Assembly: GCA_036346255.1 (NCBI GenBank)
Contig: CM070635.1
Location: forward strand, 46,031,715 to 46,095,714
Source of the DNA: Ampelocalamus luodianensis
Lineage: Eukaryota; Streptophyta; Magnoliopsida; Poales; Poaceae
Reading direction: 5' to 3'
DNA: 64,000 bases
The notes below the pieces were generated by a model. That model was not told where the DNA came from, did not search any database, and saw only the letters and a program-made list of their open reading frames with translations. Positions 24,171 to 36,218 of this stretch are shown in pieces (position 1 is the stretch's first letter; each line of letters starts with the position of its first letter). A program made the translations under genes and the position numbers.

Positions 24171-26093
24171 CTTTAGCAAAGAAGATTGCCCAATTCCTTC
24201 AACTCGACTGTAGGTTTCCAATTGTCGTTGAGCCTACTATTAATAATCGCAAGGTTAATCGGGTTTTGATAGATGGGGTAGTTCTTTAAATATTCTCTTT
24301 GCAAGCGCATTGGAAGATATGCGATTCCAAATTCTAAGGTAAAGCCCGTGAAATATGCCTTCTATGGTATAGTTCCGGATCTACGCCAAGCCAATAGGGC
24401 AATTATCCCTATTGGTTACGTTCGAAAACCCGACAATTTCCGAACGTAAAAGTTTCTTCGATGTAGTGAATTTTGAAACAAAGATATAATGCAATCCTTG
24501 GTCGCCCACCTTAGCAAAATTCCTGGTAGCTACGCATTACGGTTACGAGTTTGAAAATGCCGACCAAAGGGTGTCATCACGGTCCGAGGTGATCGTAAAA
24601 TCGCCACGCATGTGATCGGAAATGTTTAGAATCGGTCGATGAGCTTTCGACCGGAGGAACTAACACCGCTACCATGCAGTCAAACACTCAAGACCAAAGA
24701 TAGCACCAAAGCCTTCGACGGATGAAAGAGGTACCACTCGACGAAAGCGCTTGAGAGTGCCAAGATTCTCGTGGGAAGGACTCAACCCCAAATAGGAAGA
24801 GTCGCCGTCTCCTTCCTCCGAGCAAACCAGATGTATTCGCCGCGGGCATCCGACATGCCCGAGTCCCGGGAGGTGATCGAGCATAGGCTAGCATTGCACC
24901 GATAAAAGACCGATCAGCGTAAGCTAAGGCGTTTTGCACTGATCGGAAAATAGCAATCCATGGAGATTGACAAGCTACCCAAGCCGGATTCATCCGTGAG
25001 GTCGACCACCCCGATCGCTTGCCAATCTGTAATGGTTAAAAGGCCAATGGAAAATGGCGATGTGTATCGACTTTCTGATTTAAATAAAGCTTGTCCAAAG
25101 GATGATTTTCCCTTCCTCGCATTGATCAACTTGTAGACTCTACCTCCGGTGTGAGTTATTAAGTTTTTAGATGCATATTCAGATACCACCAGATTAATAT
25201 GAGTAAAGAAGATGAAGAGAAAACTTCCTTCATCACTCCATTTGGTACCTACCGTTATGTAAAGATGCTATTTGGTCTTAAAATGTCTTGGTGCGACGCT
25301 TCCAAAGGTTGATGCGAAAACCTTTAGTACACGATAGGTCGGAATCTTGAAGCCTATGTTGATGACTTGGTCGTAAAAAGTATCAACATTGGTGACCACA
25401 TTCCGCACCTACAAGAGACTTTCAATAATTTAAGACGCCATAACCTTAAATTAAATCCGAAAAGTGTGCGTTCGAGTTTCATCCGAAAACGCCGGGTTTC
25501 TAGTTTCTGCTAGAGGCATTGAAGCAAATCCAGTGAAAATAACCGCTATCGATCAGATGCGTTCCCCGACCACGAAAAAGGAAGTCCAGAAGCTAACCGG
25601 CTGTATGGCAGCGTTAAGTCATTTTCATAGCACGGTTAGGTGAAAAAGGACTCCCATTCTTCAAGCTTCTCCGGAAACATGTAAGTTTCGAATGGACTAA
25701 AGAGGCAAACGACGCTTTTGAGGAGCTTAAACGGTATCTTACGAATCCTCCAGTCTTAGTCTCTCCGAGATTGGAAGAGACATTGCTAATTTACGCCGCA
25801 ACGCCACGCATAATTAGCGGTGTATTGGTCGTAGAACGTGATCGTATCCAACGACCAATATATTACGTAAGTTAAGTCTTGCATGGACCAAAAGAACGAT
25901 ATCCACGATACGTAAATTGCTCTATGGTCTCCTTATGACTTCAAGGAAACTTAGACATTATTTTCGTGCCCATAAAGTGGTCGCACCTATCGGATATCCG
26001 CTGGTCAAGTCCTAGGTAACAGGAGTCATCGGGACGAATAGCGAAATGGGCGGTTGAGCTTGGGGCGTTGACCTCCATTTTGTCCCTAGAACA
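24171..26093 (+). pseudogene. protease, reverse transcriptase and RNase H (broken)
   Basis: Shifting frames show a protease-like LQLDCRFPIVVEPTINN near 24200, reverse transcriptase blocks near 25080-25300 (LSDLNKACPKDDFPF, MSKEDEEKTSFITPFGTYRY) and 25340-25530, and an RNase H-type connection near 25640-25900 (EANDAFEELKRYLTNPP). Single-base changes of frame occur every 100-300 bp, and the catalytic block near 25350 reads AYVDDLVVKS, with its two aspartates retained. Confidence 0.75.
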
Positions 26094-27047
26094 ATGATTA
26101 AGTCTCGTGCAATAGCGAATTCATTGCGAATGGACAAACCCCGAACCTCCCAAGAACCCGAGTACGAGTTTCACGACCAGTGGACAATGCACTTTGATGG
26201 TTCCTTGATGCTTCAAGGCTCGGGGGCTGGGGTCGTTTTGATTTCCCCTACAGGCGAACAACTTAAATACGCCATTCAGTTAAACTTTCCTGCTATAAAT
26301 AATGCAGTAGAATACGAAGGTTTGCTGGCAGGATTTCGAGCAGCTCGTTCGCTCGGGATTCGCAGATTGCTAGTGAAAAGTGATTCTCAACTAGTAGCGA
26401 ATCAAGTAGGGAAAGAGTATCAATGCTCTAGTACCAAGATGTCATCATATCTAAAGGAAGTACGGAAACTTGAAAAGCATTTCTTCGGTTTTCAGATCCA
26501 ACACATTCCTAGAAAGGAAAACTTTCTGGCTGACCAGTTGGCCCGGATGGCTTCTACACGGACATCCGTCCCGCCCGGAGTTTTTCTCGAGAAACTGATT
26601 CACCCTGTAGTCGAGCCTTCCGAGGACATAGATGTTAGCAAGGAGTTTGCACACCTTGATTCTGCAAACATGGATGCTCCACAGGTCGATGATGGTTGGC
26701 GCCATCACGATCACGGTAGAGATTGGATGACATCGATCTACAATTATCTTCAGCATGACATAATTCCAGAAGATGATGTAGAGGCTGATCGTATTGCACG
26801 AAAAGCCAAATCATACACTCTCATTGAATGTACCTTATATAAGCGAGGATCTCACGGAGTGTTGATGAGATGCATATCTCAATCGGATGTCATTAAATTG
26901 CTAACCAAAATTCATGCAAGAGTCTGTGGAGCTCATCATTCCTACAGAACGCTGGTCGGTAAAGCCTTTAGGCAAGGATACTACTGGCCAACTGCCTTTC
27001 ATGATGCAAAAGAGCTCGTGGACGGCGCGCATAATGTCGGGCCATAG
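26094..27047 (+). CDS. archaeal-type RNase H plus integrase N-terminus ORF
   Basis: This open frame of 317 codons is the only long intact piece of the element's polyprotein; the first ATG is simply where the open stretch begins, not a known start. Residues about 28-155 form a second, archaeal-type RNase H (MHFDGSL, with D at 35; NAVEYEGLLAGF, with E at 75; VKSDSQLVANQV, with D at 97), which removes RNA from replication intermediates and typifies Tat elements. Residues about 245-310 are the integrase zinc-binding region (HARVCGAHHSYRTL and QGYYWP). The frame then breaks before the integrase core. It is probably not expressed as a unit. Confidence 0.7.
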   Translation: MIKSRAIANSLRMDKPRTSQEPEYEFHDQWTMHFDGSLMLQGSGAGVVLISPTGEQLKYAIQLNFPAINNAVEYEGLLAGFRAARSLGIRRLLVKSDSQLVANQVGKEYQCSSTKMSSYLKEVRKLEKHFFGFQIQHIPRKENFLADQLARMASTRTSVPPGVFLEKLIHPVVEPSEDIDVSKEFAHLDSANMDAPQVDDGWRHHDHGRDWMTSIYNYLQHDIIPEDDVEADRIARKAKSYTLIECTLYKRGSHGVLMRCISQSDVIKLLTKIHARVCGAHHSYRTLVGKAFRQGYYWPTAFHDAKELVDGAHNVGP

Positions 27048-27930
27048 CCGACAAGTACATCACCGCCTCAAGCTTTGCAAACAATCCTCTTTCTTGGTCT
27101 TTTGCAACCTGGGACCGACATTCGGGACCTTTCCCAAAGGCACCGGGGCTTTGAGTTCCTATTCGTCATGATTGACACGCTCACTAAGTGGATCGGCCGA
27201 GCCGGTTGTAAAACTACAACCAAGCCGCCAAGAGGTTCCTAACAAAAGCGTGATTACACGGTTTGGTGTACCCGCTTGTATAATCATCGATAACGGTGCC
27301 CGCTTCTCAAGCGGCAATTTTCGTGAATTCGTGAAGAACTAGGTGTCAAGATACATTTCGCTTCGTTGCTCATCCACGAGCAATGGAGTAGTTGAGCGAG
27401 CCAATGGTATCATAATGCAAGGGATCAAACGACGAGTGTTCACCGCCATTTCAACGGTCGAGCTTGGGTTCGAGAACTTCCTCTCAGATTATGGGCTTTT
27501 CGTACCACAACTAGTCGTGCGACGGGAAACACCATTCTTTTAGTTTACTGGCCGAGGCTATGCTTCCTCCGTAACTAAAATTGGTTCTCGCCGAGCCGAT
27601 TACTTTTCTCGAAAGTGATCACCAACGATTTACTTGACGACATCAATTTCCTTGAAGAAAGACGAAATCAAGCCTTGATACGATCAAGAATCTACCAACA
27701 AGCCATGCGTCCAGATCACAATGTAAGGTACAACCTCGCAGCCTAGTCAGTAGGTGATCCGTTCTCGAAAAATCCGAACCAAGCAAATCGCAATAAACTT
27801 TCACCTAAATGGGAAGGTCCATACACGTGGTCGAAGTAACCCACCGTGATCGATCGGTTAGCTATGTCGATGGGCGTGTTTTATCTAATTCTTGGAATAT
27901 TGATCAATTGCGTAAGTTCTATGTTTAATT
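27048..27930 (+). pseudogene. integrase core (broken)
   Basis: The three acidic blocks of a DDE integrase are visible in different frames: FLFVMIDTLTKW near 27160, CIIIDNGARFSSGNF near 27280, and VERANGIIMQGIKR near 27390. The C-terminal part (DDINFLEERRNQALIRS) is near 27650. Frameshifts separate the blocks, so no active integrase can be made from this copy. Confidence 0.75.
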
Positions 27931-28829
27931 TCATGTATTTCATTTTTATTCATTTTTTCTTCAATAAAGATGTTTTTCCTTAAAAATGATAAGTATGGTT
28001 GTTTATACTTATTATTTGTTGCATCCGGTCGTATGCCATTCCTCAGCATCGTTGGTCTGAGAAGACTCTCATTCTCTCCGATATTCCTTCTTTGGGATCT
28101 CCACTACTCATGGTTGTTGAATTAAATGTGACCAATCACATTGGTTTTAGCCGTGATCATTGCTTCAATGATACACATTCACGACCGTACATTCTTTTCT
28201 TAAAGAGTCATACGAGTATAAGGAGTACCAACTCAGACGATTTACTTGGCTTTTGTTTCTTGAAATTGAAGATTGTTATTTTATTTCAACATTCTCGTTT
28301 CTAATAAAGTTTGGCTACGGTCGACACGTAAAGCCTCCCGGTCGAAGTCTCTCCTCTCTGACGTGGTCCCGCCCACCGAAGGAGCTTCCTAGTGACGGTC
28401 CTTTTCCTACGATCCTCGCGCCAATGGATTTGAGAATGAGCACGCCACAAATATTTTACAAATCTTCGCTCTTAAGATTCGATACGACCAGATCCGAATA
28501 TTTCCTAAACAACGGTACTTATCTCTTCATTTCATTTCTTGCATACATTCTTAATGCATATCTTCTTATAAGCAAGATCTAGTCTTTGTTATGTCTTCGA
28601 CTACAAGTGGTATTCCATAGTACTTGATAATGGGCAAAATCTAGACTAGCGTAAGTCGCCGCTGGTTCCACCACATGATTTCCTAGTATTTGCTAGATCG
28701 TTGTCATACACATTATCAAGACTCTTACCATGGTCATCGTTATTACTCAATTATTCTGCCCATCGCTTTCTTTTAGTAACGCTCATCTACTAACATAAGC
28801 ATGGGGCTAGAGATATATGAGTATTTAAC
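27931..28829. other. Tat element 3' non-coding region
   Basis: AT-rich spacer between the end of pol and the antisense gene. No domain is recognised. Confidence 0.5.
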
Positions 28830-31735
28830 AACATTAATAAGACAAAGCAGATCTTCTTTGATAAAAGGTAAGTTTTCTTTTACATCGTCTAAAGTTACAT
28901 TCATTTACATGTTGAGACCACTGATCGTCGCTATGTGATGGAGATCCGACTTCCATTTCTTCGCAACTTTCTCCGAGAGGTCTTACTTCCTCGAGAAGTT
29001 TTGTTGCTTCACTTTCATAGCAACAAGTCCTCTTCCACAACTTTAAGACTAACAGAGGGCTGGAAGCCTTTAATTTTGCTAAAGCAACACTAACTCCGCC
29101 ACAATAGCTTCCGCATTGTCTGGGTATAGTTTTCCTCATAGTTTTGAGCAGCCTTCGATCTTCCGAAGTTGACCAAAGTAGATCATCTTTTCCGTTGGAT
29201 CTCCTAATGAAGGCAAGCTTGATCCTGATCCCATATCAAAGATCATTTTGTTAAGGGCCGTGATCTTCTCATCAAGGCCAAATACAAGGGATGCCTTTTG
29301 GCCACGCTCAAAATCGAGGGTCTTCTCCGCTGCTCAAGTGCTTCAGCTTTTTCTCGCACGAGTAGATAAAGAAGAAAGAGGTTAATATACTCTTTTAGAA
29401 TAAGAGAGTATCGTTAAGTCTACGACCGAAACCTTTGATTTTCTCGCTCACAGAGTCGAAAACTTCTTTTGCCCGGTCATTGCATGCTCAATTGACGGTC
29501 TTTATTTTGGTTCTCTTCTTTAAGTTTTATTATCATGGCTTCCTTAGTCACGACCTCTTATTTAATTTTTCTAAATCACAAAGATGATAGAAAGAATTAA
29601 GTTAAGGAGAAGGATGGATAGATAAAACACAGGAAGATAAACAAAAAGAGAAAAATTCTTACTTTTCAATTCGGAGTGCTTTTGCTCCAAATTCTTTATT
29701 CGCTGGGTCAGTCCTCCGATCACAGCATAGTTTTCGACCAAATGCTACAAAAACAAAAATTCCTTTATTTAGCAAGCTTTCAAAGAAACTGTAAAAGAAA
29801 GAGTTGTAAGGATGGTCGTAGAACACTTACCCGAATTGCTATATCATTATATTCGGAAAAGATGGTATCTGGACATCTTTCCCCAGGCTTCATCAACTTC
29901 CTTATCCTCGATAAATCGGGGAGAAAAAGGGAATTTGTTAACCTGAGAAGTATTTCCTGGAGGAGGTGGAACCTGTTGAGGGTCTCTGGGGATGACTACC
30001 TCCGGAGAAGGAGTAATGATTACTAGAGGATCCTGAGCAGATGCTGAAACCTGCTCGGGGGCTTCTTTTGCTACTTCATCATCCTCGGTAGTTTTTGCTT
30101 TAGGAGTGTCCTGGTCAGGAGCCTCCACGACCACCTTTACCTCAGGAACTTTTTCCTGAGGGGTGCTCTGGTCGGACACGACCGGAACACCAGAAGATCT
30201 AAAACGAGAAAGAGAGAAGGTAAGGAAGATCCAAGGTATGTATAAATACGACCTCTTCATTTTATATATATACCTTTTGTTTTCCTGAATTTACCCTTGT
30301 AGCGCATCGAAGTAAAGTTCGTTGCGCTGGCTTTCCTCTTCTTGTCAACTGATTTCTCCGATTCTAAACCGGTAGGGTTGACTAGATCTTGCACATCCAC
30401 TGATCGGAAATCGGTTATATCCGCGACCATTTGGTCGAGGTCCCCGATCGCGGTCAAGAGATGTAGATTCGTCTACCTCCACAACAATGGCCTCGTGAGG
30501 CACCGGAGGGTTCTCGCGACCTTGCCGAAGGTACGACGACCGCCTAAATTCATCATCAAAGATAGTTAGGCGATAAACATAATTTATCCAAAATATTATT
30601 TGTGTTCTGCTACCTACCTCAAAGGCTTACATCCCGTGTGGTCGAAGGAGATCGATCATCAATTGGCTCACATCTTTCAGTGACCTTGTTGATTCTCAAC
30701 CCAACCGACTACACATCAAAGAGGGTTTATGGTATACCGATCAAAAATAATATGTACGATAACAAGACAGCAGTTGATGTTTTTACCTTAAGTCTCTCAA
30801 TCCTCTCTTCATCGGAAACGGCCGCTAAGATCCGAGGAAAACTAGCCTTGTCGCCAGGCTCTCCGGCGCAGATCATCTTGATCCGGCTTCTAATCTCATC
30901 AGAAGATAGAGCTGTAAAGGTAAGATGAAAGATTTAAGGATACAGAAATAATCAACTGAGATAGGAAAACTGGTCGGAATCGTTAATGGCTTACCATTTT
31001 TGGAATCTCTGGTCGTATCATCACGACTAATGTACCAGAGCATCTTATGTGCTCGAGCCTTCAAAGGGCTAACCCGGCGCGTGGAAAAATCTTTCACCAC
31101 ATGCCAAGATGTTAGACCTTTGACACTAAGAAGCTTGATTGCTTCAGTCCATTTTCCTACGTTTCCCTTTTTCTCCGTAGAGGAGCGCCATCTTGGATTC
31201 TCGACCGCCTTCTTACCAGAATAATAAAGGCTATCTTTCTTCGTGATCTTCATATAGAATCAGCTCTTCTTCCACGACAACCACGAAGATTTTGAGTACA
31301 TAAAAATGTACTCATCAGCTTTTCCATCATGGAGACGCAAGGTGCACTCTCCAGGCGTCCCAATCGCCTTTTCGGACTTTGTCATCCTGTAGTAGTACCT
31401 GAATAGATCCAGATCTGCTGGAATCCCCAAGTACGCTTCGCAGAGATAGATGAAAATACTGAGATTGGCGATGGCATTGGGAGCCAGATTCACCAATTCA
31501 ACTCCATAATACTCCAAAACTTGAGGAAGGAAGGAGTGAATTGGTAGCCGAAATCCGCATTCGATATATGCGAGAAAAACAGAATTTCTCCATCTTCATC
31601 GCCGGGAATGTTCCCCAAACGCGATCTCCAAGAAATCACATCCTTGTCGGGAGCATCCCGATCTTCTCCGATTCTCCAACTTTTTCTCACTTAGGTCGAA
31701 ACCCACCAGTTGGTGATTTGGTTCGACATGGTTAG
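28830..31735 (-). pseudogene. antisense accessory gene of Tat element
   Basis: Opposite in direction to pol. From right to left: ADFGYQFTPSFLKF, then VELVNLAPNAIANLSIFIYL and CEAYLGIPADLDLFRYYYRM (31.2-31.5 kb), an acidic and proline-rich middle (29.9-30.2 kb), and a coiled-coil tail (KEAMIIKLKEENQNKDRQL near 29.5 kb). This order matches the 'putative gypsy type transposon' (Pfam PF04195) proteins carried antisense by RIRE2/Tat elements. Their function is unknown. Here the gene has several frameshifts and gaps that may be introns. Confidence 0.7.
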
Positions 31736-32056
31736 GTTCTTTTTGGGTGAGAAAAGCAAAGGAGGTCGGAGGTAGTTTTACTCTAAGATGAGAAAAGAAA
31801 GGAGGAAGTGAAAACCTTAAGTTTATAAAGGGTTTTAAAAGGGGTTTTATAAGCTTGAAATCCTAAACCGTAATAAGGAGTTACCCAAAAAGTCCAACTG
31901 ACACGTAAACTCTTCAAATCCCAAGGCAAAGTTCTCAACTTTAAAGTGAATACAAACCGCTTCAAATGCCTTTGTATTTAATAAGCGCCATCCCGATACG
32001 ATTTCATCGGAAGAAAGGTGTTCACACGACCTATTCATTTAAAGTTCGGGGCTAGC

Positions 32057-32689
32057 CGACGAGGATTAAAACCTCTATATATTATCTTTAATATATAAAA
32101 GACCATACGCCTTCATAGTCGAAACCTTTGAGATGCACGACCACCGGTCGAGAGATTCCAGAGGTTACATAATGGGTACCTGCCTGACGAAGGCCTGCCA
32201 AACTTCCACCGTGAGAACCGTCGTAGAAGGTAAGAACCGATTCCAAGGTATATTCTCTCCCGTATGATGAATGGAACACATGCATATTCCATACGACGAT
32301 CTTATCCAAGACACACCAAGAATAACCTCAAATGCGGTATATGTTTCATAGACATATAACCGCCAAACGGTTGATTCTCAGATCAACCATCACTTGACTC
32401 CGACTGCACGCAACGCCGCATCAGCGCTTCTCCGGTAATCGCCACCTCTTCGAGGGCTATTTAAAGATGGAACCTGGGCGGATCAAAGGGGGGCATGAGA
32501 TCAGATGATCAGAAGATAGAAAGAAAGAAGCATTGTCTTGTACTCTAGAAAGCATCATTATTCATCAGATACACCCTTGTAAAATCTCAGTTCATACTAA
32601 TAAAGAGCAGTCCCATTGCAATCCCAAGATTTCCCACGTCATTCTCTCTTTTTCCATTTATTGTAAGATCGACGACTTGATCGTCGACA
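32057..32689 (+). repeat. Tat element 3' LTR
   Basis: Aligns with 16849-17488 but differs by many substitutions and small indels. Its first dinucleotide is CG rather than TG; it ends TCGTCGACA. The purine-rich AAAGTTCGGGG just upstream is a candidate polypurine tract. Confidence 0.88.
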
Positions 32690-32814
32690 CGACTAGACCT
32701 AATATTTGTCTATTATTCAGCCAAAACCAGGTTTACCCTGAGTGTATGACATTTTACATCTCCGTTAACTTACATCATTATAATTTTGAAAAGGTACTAA
32801 AGCGTTATTTGGAG

Positions 32815-33627
32815 GGCAAAATTTGATATATGTCACTGAGAAACATGCCACTTTGAGATATACCACCTAATATGTTAAAATTAGAAATATGTCACTCCAG
32901 TTTCTTCCTCCTTTGAAATTTGCCATTATCTCTACTTTTCTCTCATTTTCTTTTCTTTTCTCTCATTTTCCATCAATTCTCTACTGAACTACCTATTTTG
33001 CCCCTCATCTATTCCTCTCCATCCCTTCTGAATATGAATCCATCAGATTGAAGGCAGCCCAGATTGAATCGAACACAGGCATAGGCGCTGGCCCCTCCCC
33101 TGTGCTCCCCACCGGCCGCCGCATCCCAGAGATTATCTCCCAGTGTATCTGTAAGAGTTGTCTGTGAAGATAGCAAATCATATCTAAATTATTCAACAGA
33201 GCAAACCAAGAAAAGGGGCGCAAAACAGAGATTGAGGTGTCCACAGTTACCTTGGATTCGAGGTTATGTAAAACAGATGAAACTGTCGAATGTTTTGCTC
33301 GATTGAGCTCAACTTCTGTTACTAAATACACAAAGATGATTGACAGGTTTGAGAAAAGGCAGATAGGATACATCATGAAGCAGGGCATGGCCAACTTCCG
33401 GGACCATCAGAGAAGAACGAATCAGGTTCAGAAGAGATGGAGAGGAATAGATTAGGGGCAAAATAGGTAGTTCAGTAGAAAATTGATGGAAAATAAGATA
33501 ATAAAAAAATGAGAGAAAAGTAGAGATAAAGGCAAATTTCAAGGGTGAAAGAAACTAGAGTGATATATTTCTAATTTCAACATACTTAGTGACATGTTTC
33601 TCTTTTGCCTGTATATCAAATTTTGCC
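32815..33627. mobile_element. MULE with long terminal inverted repeats
   Basis: Ends GGCAAAATTTGATATA / TATATCAAATTTTGCC open inverted repeats of about 210-225 bp (32815-33040 and 33421-33627) that share GAAATTTGCC, CTACTTTTCTCTCATTTT, CCATCAATT.TCTACTGAAC and CTATTTTGCCCCT. Such long inverted repeats around a short interior are typical of Mutator-like non-autonomous elements. A target duplication is not evident. Confidence 0.7.
33041..33420. other. possible captured gene fragment in MULE
   Basis: The interior is less AT-rich than the arms and carries exon-like open frames on the plus strand: SNTGIGAGPSPVLPTGRRIP (33.07-33.13 kb, ending at a GTAAGAG donor-like site) and YTKMIDRFEKRQIGYIMKQG (33.33-33.39 kb). 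A 129-codon frame is also open on the minus strand. I do not recognise the source gene. If it is a host gene, this is a Pack-MULE. Confidence 0.35.
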
Positions 33628-34439
33628 TTTTTAGCTTCCCTCCATACCAGTTTCTCACGGCATGACTCTTGAAGAAACCGAGCTCCCCCAAACATGTCAA
33701 TAAATTGTCAAGGTCGTCTTGCGGCCCGACACCCGCCAACTCCCCCCCGGAGTTTAACCACTTGCTTGCTCAAAATTAAAGGGGGGAACCCTCAACTGCA
33801 GAGGACTCAAGCAATTTAATTAGGCCATGAGATCACATATGGACGGCCATGTTCATACCTGTGCAAAGCAGAGGCGGTATACGAGTCGATCCGTAGCCGG
33901 CCCACACTCTGTGCAACTGCCTCCCTGCAGTTGTAGGATCTCCATCCACTTCCAAAATGAACATTGACATGTGGTGCAAAGCAAGGAGGAGCGCACGTGG
34001 TGTTGCACCCTTTTTCCTCATGCATGACATATACATAGCGTGCGCGTGCTTTTTCTTCTTCTTCTGTTGAATATTGTGGTAATAGTATTCTCAAACCGTC
34101 TACTTTGCGCTTGCACGACGCATTTCGGTTGTTCAAACATTTCGCCCACCGGCTAACGCAAGATACTCATAAGAAACAACACCTGAAAAGTAGGCAGAAG
34201 ATTCGGTTGTTTCAGAATGAACGTATGGAATTTGACCGTTAATACATCTCTACAAATATGTCAGGCCAGAAGCCTGGAAAACCTACGCCGTCCTGCACTC
34301 CTGCTTAGCCTACACCTAATTGAGTGTTATGCGATGGCGCTTACACTGTTACACATACAAACTTCTTCTTTTTTCTTTGAAAGGAAACACATACAAACTT
34401 ACATACATATCATAGCAAGAATGGTTCTGCTGCTGCACA
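33628..34439. other. gene-free left edge of expansin unit 3
   Basis: No gene is seen. About 34110-34240 aligns with about 1090-1190 of unit 1 (TTCAAACATT, CAACACCTGAAAA), which marks the left limit of the third duplication unit. Confidence 0.5.
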
Positions 34440-34930
34440 TGGTGCATGCAACCCAATAACATCGCAAAGGATGGCGCTGCTCGCGTGCAGCCAGCGGCTG
34501 GTGTACCGTAGCAAGAAAGCAGCCCGGTCCGCCGTGCGCGCGCGGTGATCCGGTGAGCACTCGTCGCGGCACAAGCGAAAGAGCGAAACACCGCAACCCA
34601 CAAGTTGCTCGCCCGCGCGCGCGACGCCAGGGGACAAACGAGACGCGATCGAGGGTGAGTTCGCGCGCCGAAAGCTCAGGCTGAGAATGGGAGCGCGCGG
34701 CAACGGTGGGTGCGTGCGGGCCCCGAAAATCTGGTGCAAGAGCTCGGCCGATTTTGCGTGCCAATTTCTGGTTCCACTGGCCGGAGGCAGTTGCGCTCGC
34801 CGTGGCCCGCACCTCACATGCAGATGCTACGCGCGCAGCCGTCGGCATCCGACTTCTCGCCCGCACATGCAGCTGAATCCATCACGAGTCAGTTACTTTG
34901 TCCCTTTCCTCCGTTAACTGTTCAGACAAA
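34440..34930. repeat. GC-rich flank block, copy 3 of 3
   Basis: Aligns with 1375-1905 and about 7850-8130: CGAAAGCTCAG, CCCCGAAAATCTGGTGCAA, ATTTTGCGTGCCAATTTC, GACTTCTCGCCCGCACATGC and CAGTTACTTTGTCCCTTTCC. Frames are not conserved between copies. Confidence 0.6.
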
Positions 34931-36218
34931 CGAAAAAAAGAGAGGAAGGCTCATTTCCCTTTTCTTTTGTCTGAAAAAAAAAGACATTGATGATAGGTTT
35001 TTCTTCTCTATCTGCTTGAAAAGTTATGTGAAGAATGGCTGGACAGAGCACGACGTTCTTCTTTTACATCAAGTGCGATTACGTTCAAGAAGCATCTTGC
35101 ACAACGAAATAGTCTAGGGCGTGTCCAAGAAAATAAAGTTACTATGGCTTCATTTTATTGATATTTTCGTTAAGAGGCATTTTATGGATCTTGTTGACGA
35201 CCCCTAGCTAGTAGCTTACGCGTGCTATGTAGCTTCCCTTAATTTGGTGCGGTCGGTGCAAGTGAGAGTTTAACGCCAGTTATTACGGCGACAATCTAGT
35301 AGGCATCCGGGTGTACTTTAAGCGACGAAGTTGCCGGCTCTCATGTAAAAGTAATGAATCATTCACGACTGACGGTTATAGAATCGGTTACTATACTGGA
35401 AAAAGGTTTGGAGTGAGAAAGACTTGTGTTGGGGGATTAGTATCCTTTGCGTTCAGTCGACGCACTAGCCAGTAGCCACTGCAATTGAGTACTCCTACGT
35501 GCTTTTGGTCGTTGCAGGAATTATGATGTTCCTTTTCTGGATTGCCAAATCTACTGGAATAGAGTACGATCACGATTAAAAGAAGCATCGACACAGAAAT
35601 AAAACTTTACGGAATTGGCTATGCAGTCGTCTTGGTCCTCGAATTGTTGCAAGTGTTCTTTCGATTTAAATTTGTTGAAAGGCAGAACATTGCAAGTCAG
35701 CCGCGGTTCAGTTTGTACTGAAACAATTCCCTTTCTCAACCTCCAAATCTTAATACTCAGATTCTTAAGTCTTTCCACCGAGGCTGTACGTTGCTTAGAA
35801 AGTCAGGATCAGATTCCCCGAGTGCATGTTTGGTGCGCATATGCAGGTTCGATCACAATGGTAAAACTGATAAAGTGAGTACTGGTTTGGACAAAAGTTA
35901 TTTGACACAGATGGAAGCAGGGATAGCTAGTACTAAATGCGACACAGCAAACTGTAGATATAATTTATGACCTTGATCTGGTTACACACTGGTACAGTGA
36001 CAGTGGGCGGGAGAGCACATGCAAACCTGCCTCCTCCATGTCCCACTGATCATCTTCAGGACACACAACGACGTCTATATGACACCCGACACCCGACGCC
36101 TCACCTAATGAAACCTCCTTAATCCCATGCAACAATCGATACAATACCGAATCAAGCCAATGATTTCGAATGATTGAATATTGCGAGCAGAGCTTGCTGC
36201 TGCTGCAATATGATTAGA
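34931..36218. other. gene-free 3' flank of expansin unit 3
   Basis: About 35240-35400 matches 3110-3300 of unit 1 (GTTTAACGCCAGTTATTACGG). About 35970-36080 is the conserved expansin 3' flank (CTGGTTACACACTGGTACAG, GTGGGCGGGAGAGCACATGC). No gene is seen between. Confidence 0.55.

Larger units (their letters stand above)
16849..32689 (+). mobile_element. Tat-lineage Gypsy LTR retrotransposon
   Basis: A 15.84-kb element with LTRs at 16849-17488 and 32057-32689 and a perfect 5-bp target duplication CGACT (16844-16848 and 32690-32694). The primer site TGGCGCCGAC follows the 5' LTR. Order: gag, protease, reverse transcriptase, RNase H, a second archaeal-type RNase H, integrase, then a 3' region with an antisense gene. 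The second RNase H and antisense gene mark the Tat (RIRE2-like) group. The coding regions carry many frameshifts and stops, so it is not autonomous. A 4.2-kb solo LTR sits in gag; without it the element is about 11.6 kb, a normal length for the group. Confidence 0.9.

Noticed and set aside
33816..34136. 106-codon minus-strand frame
   Set aside because: No recognisable motif, ordinary composition, and no paralogous conservation.
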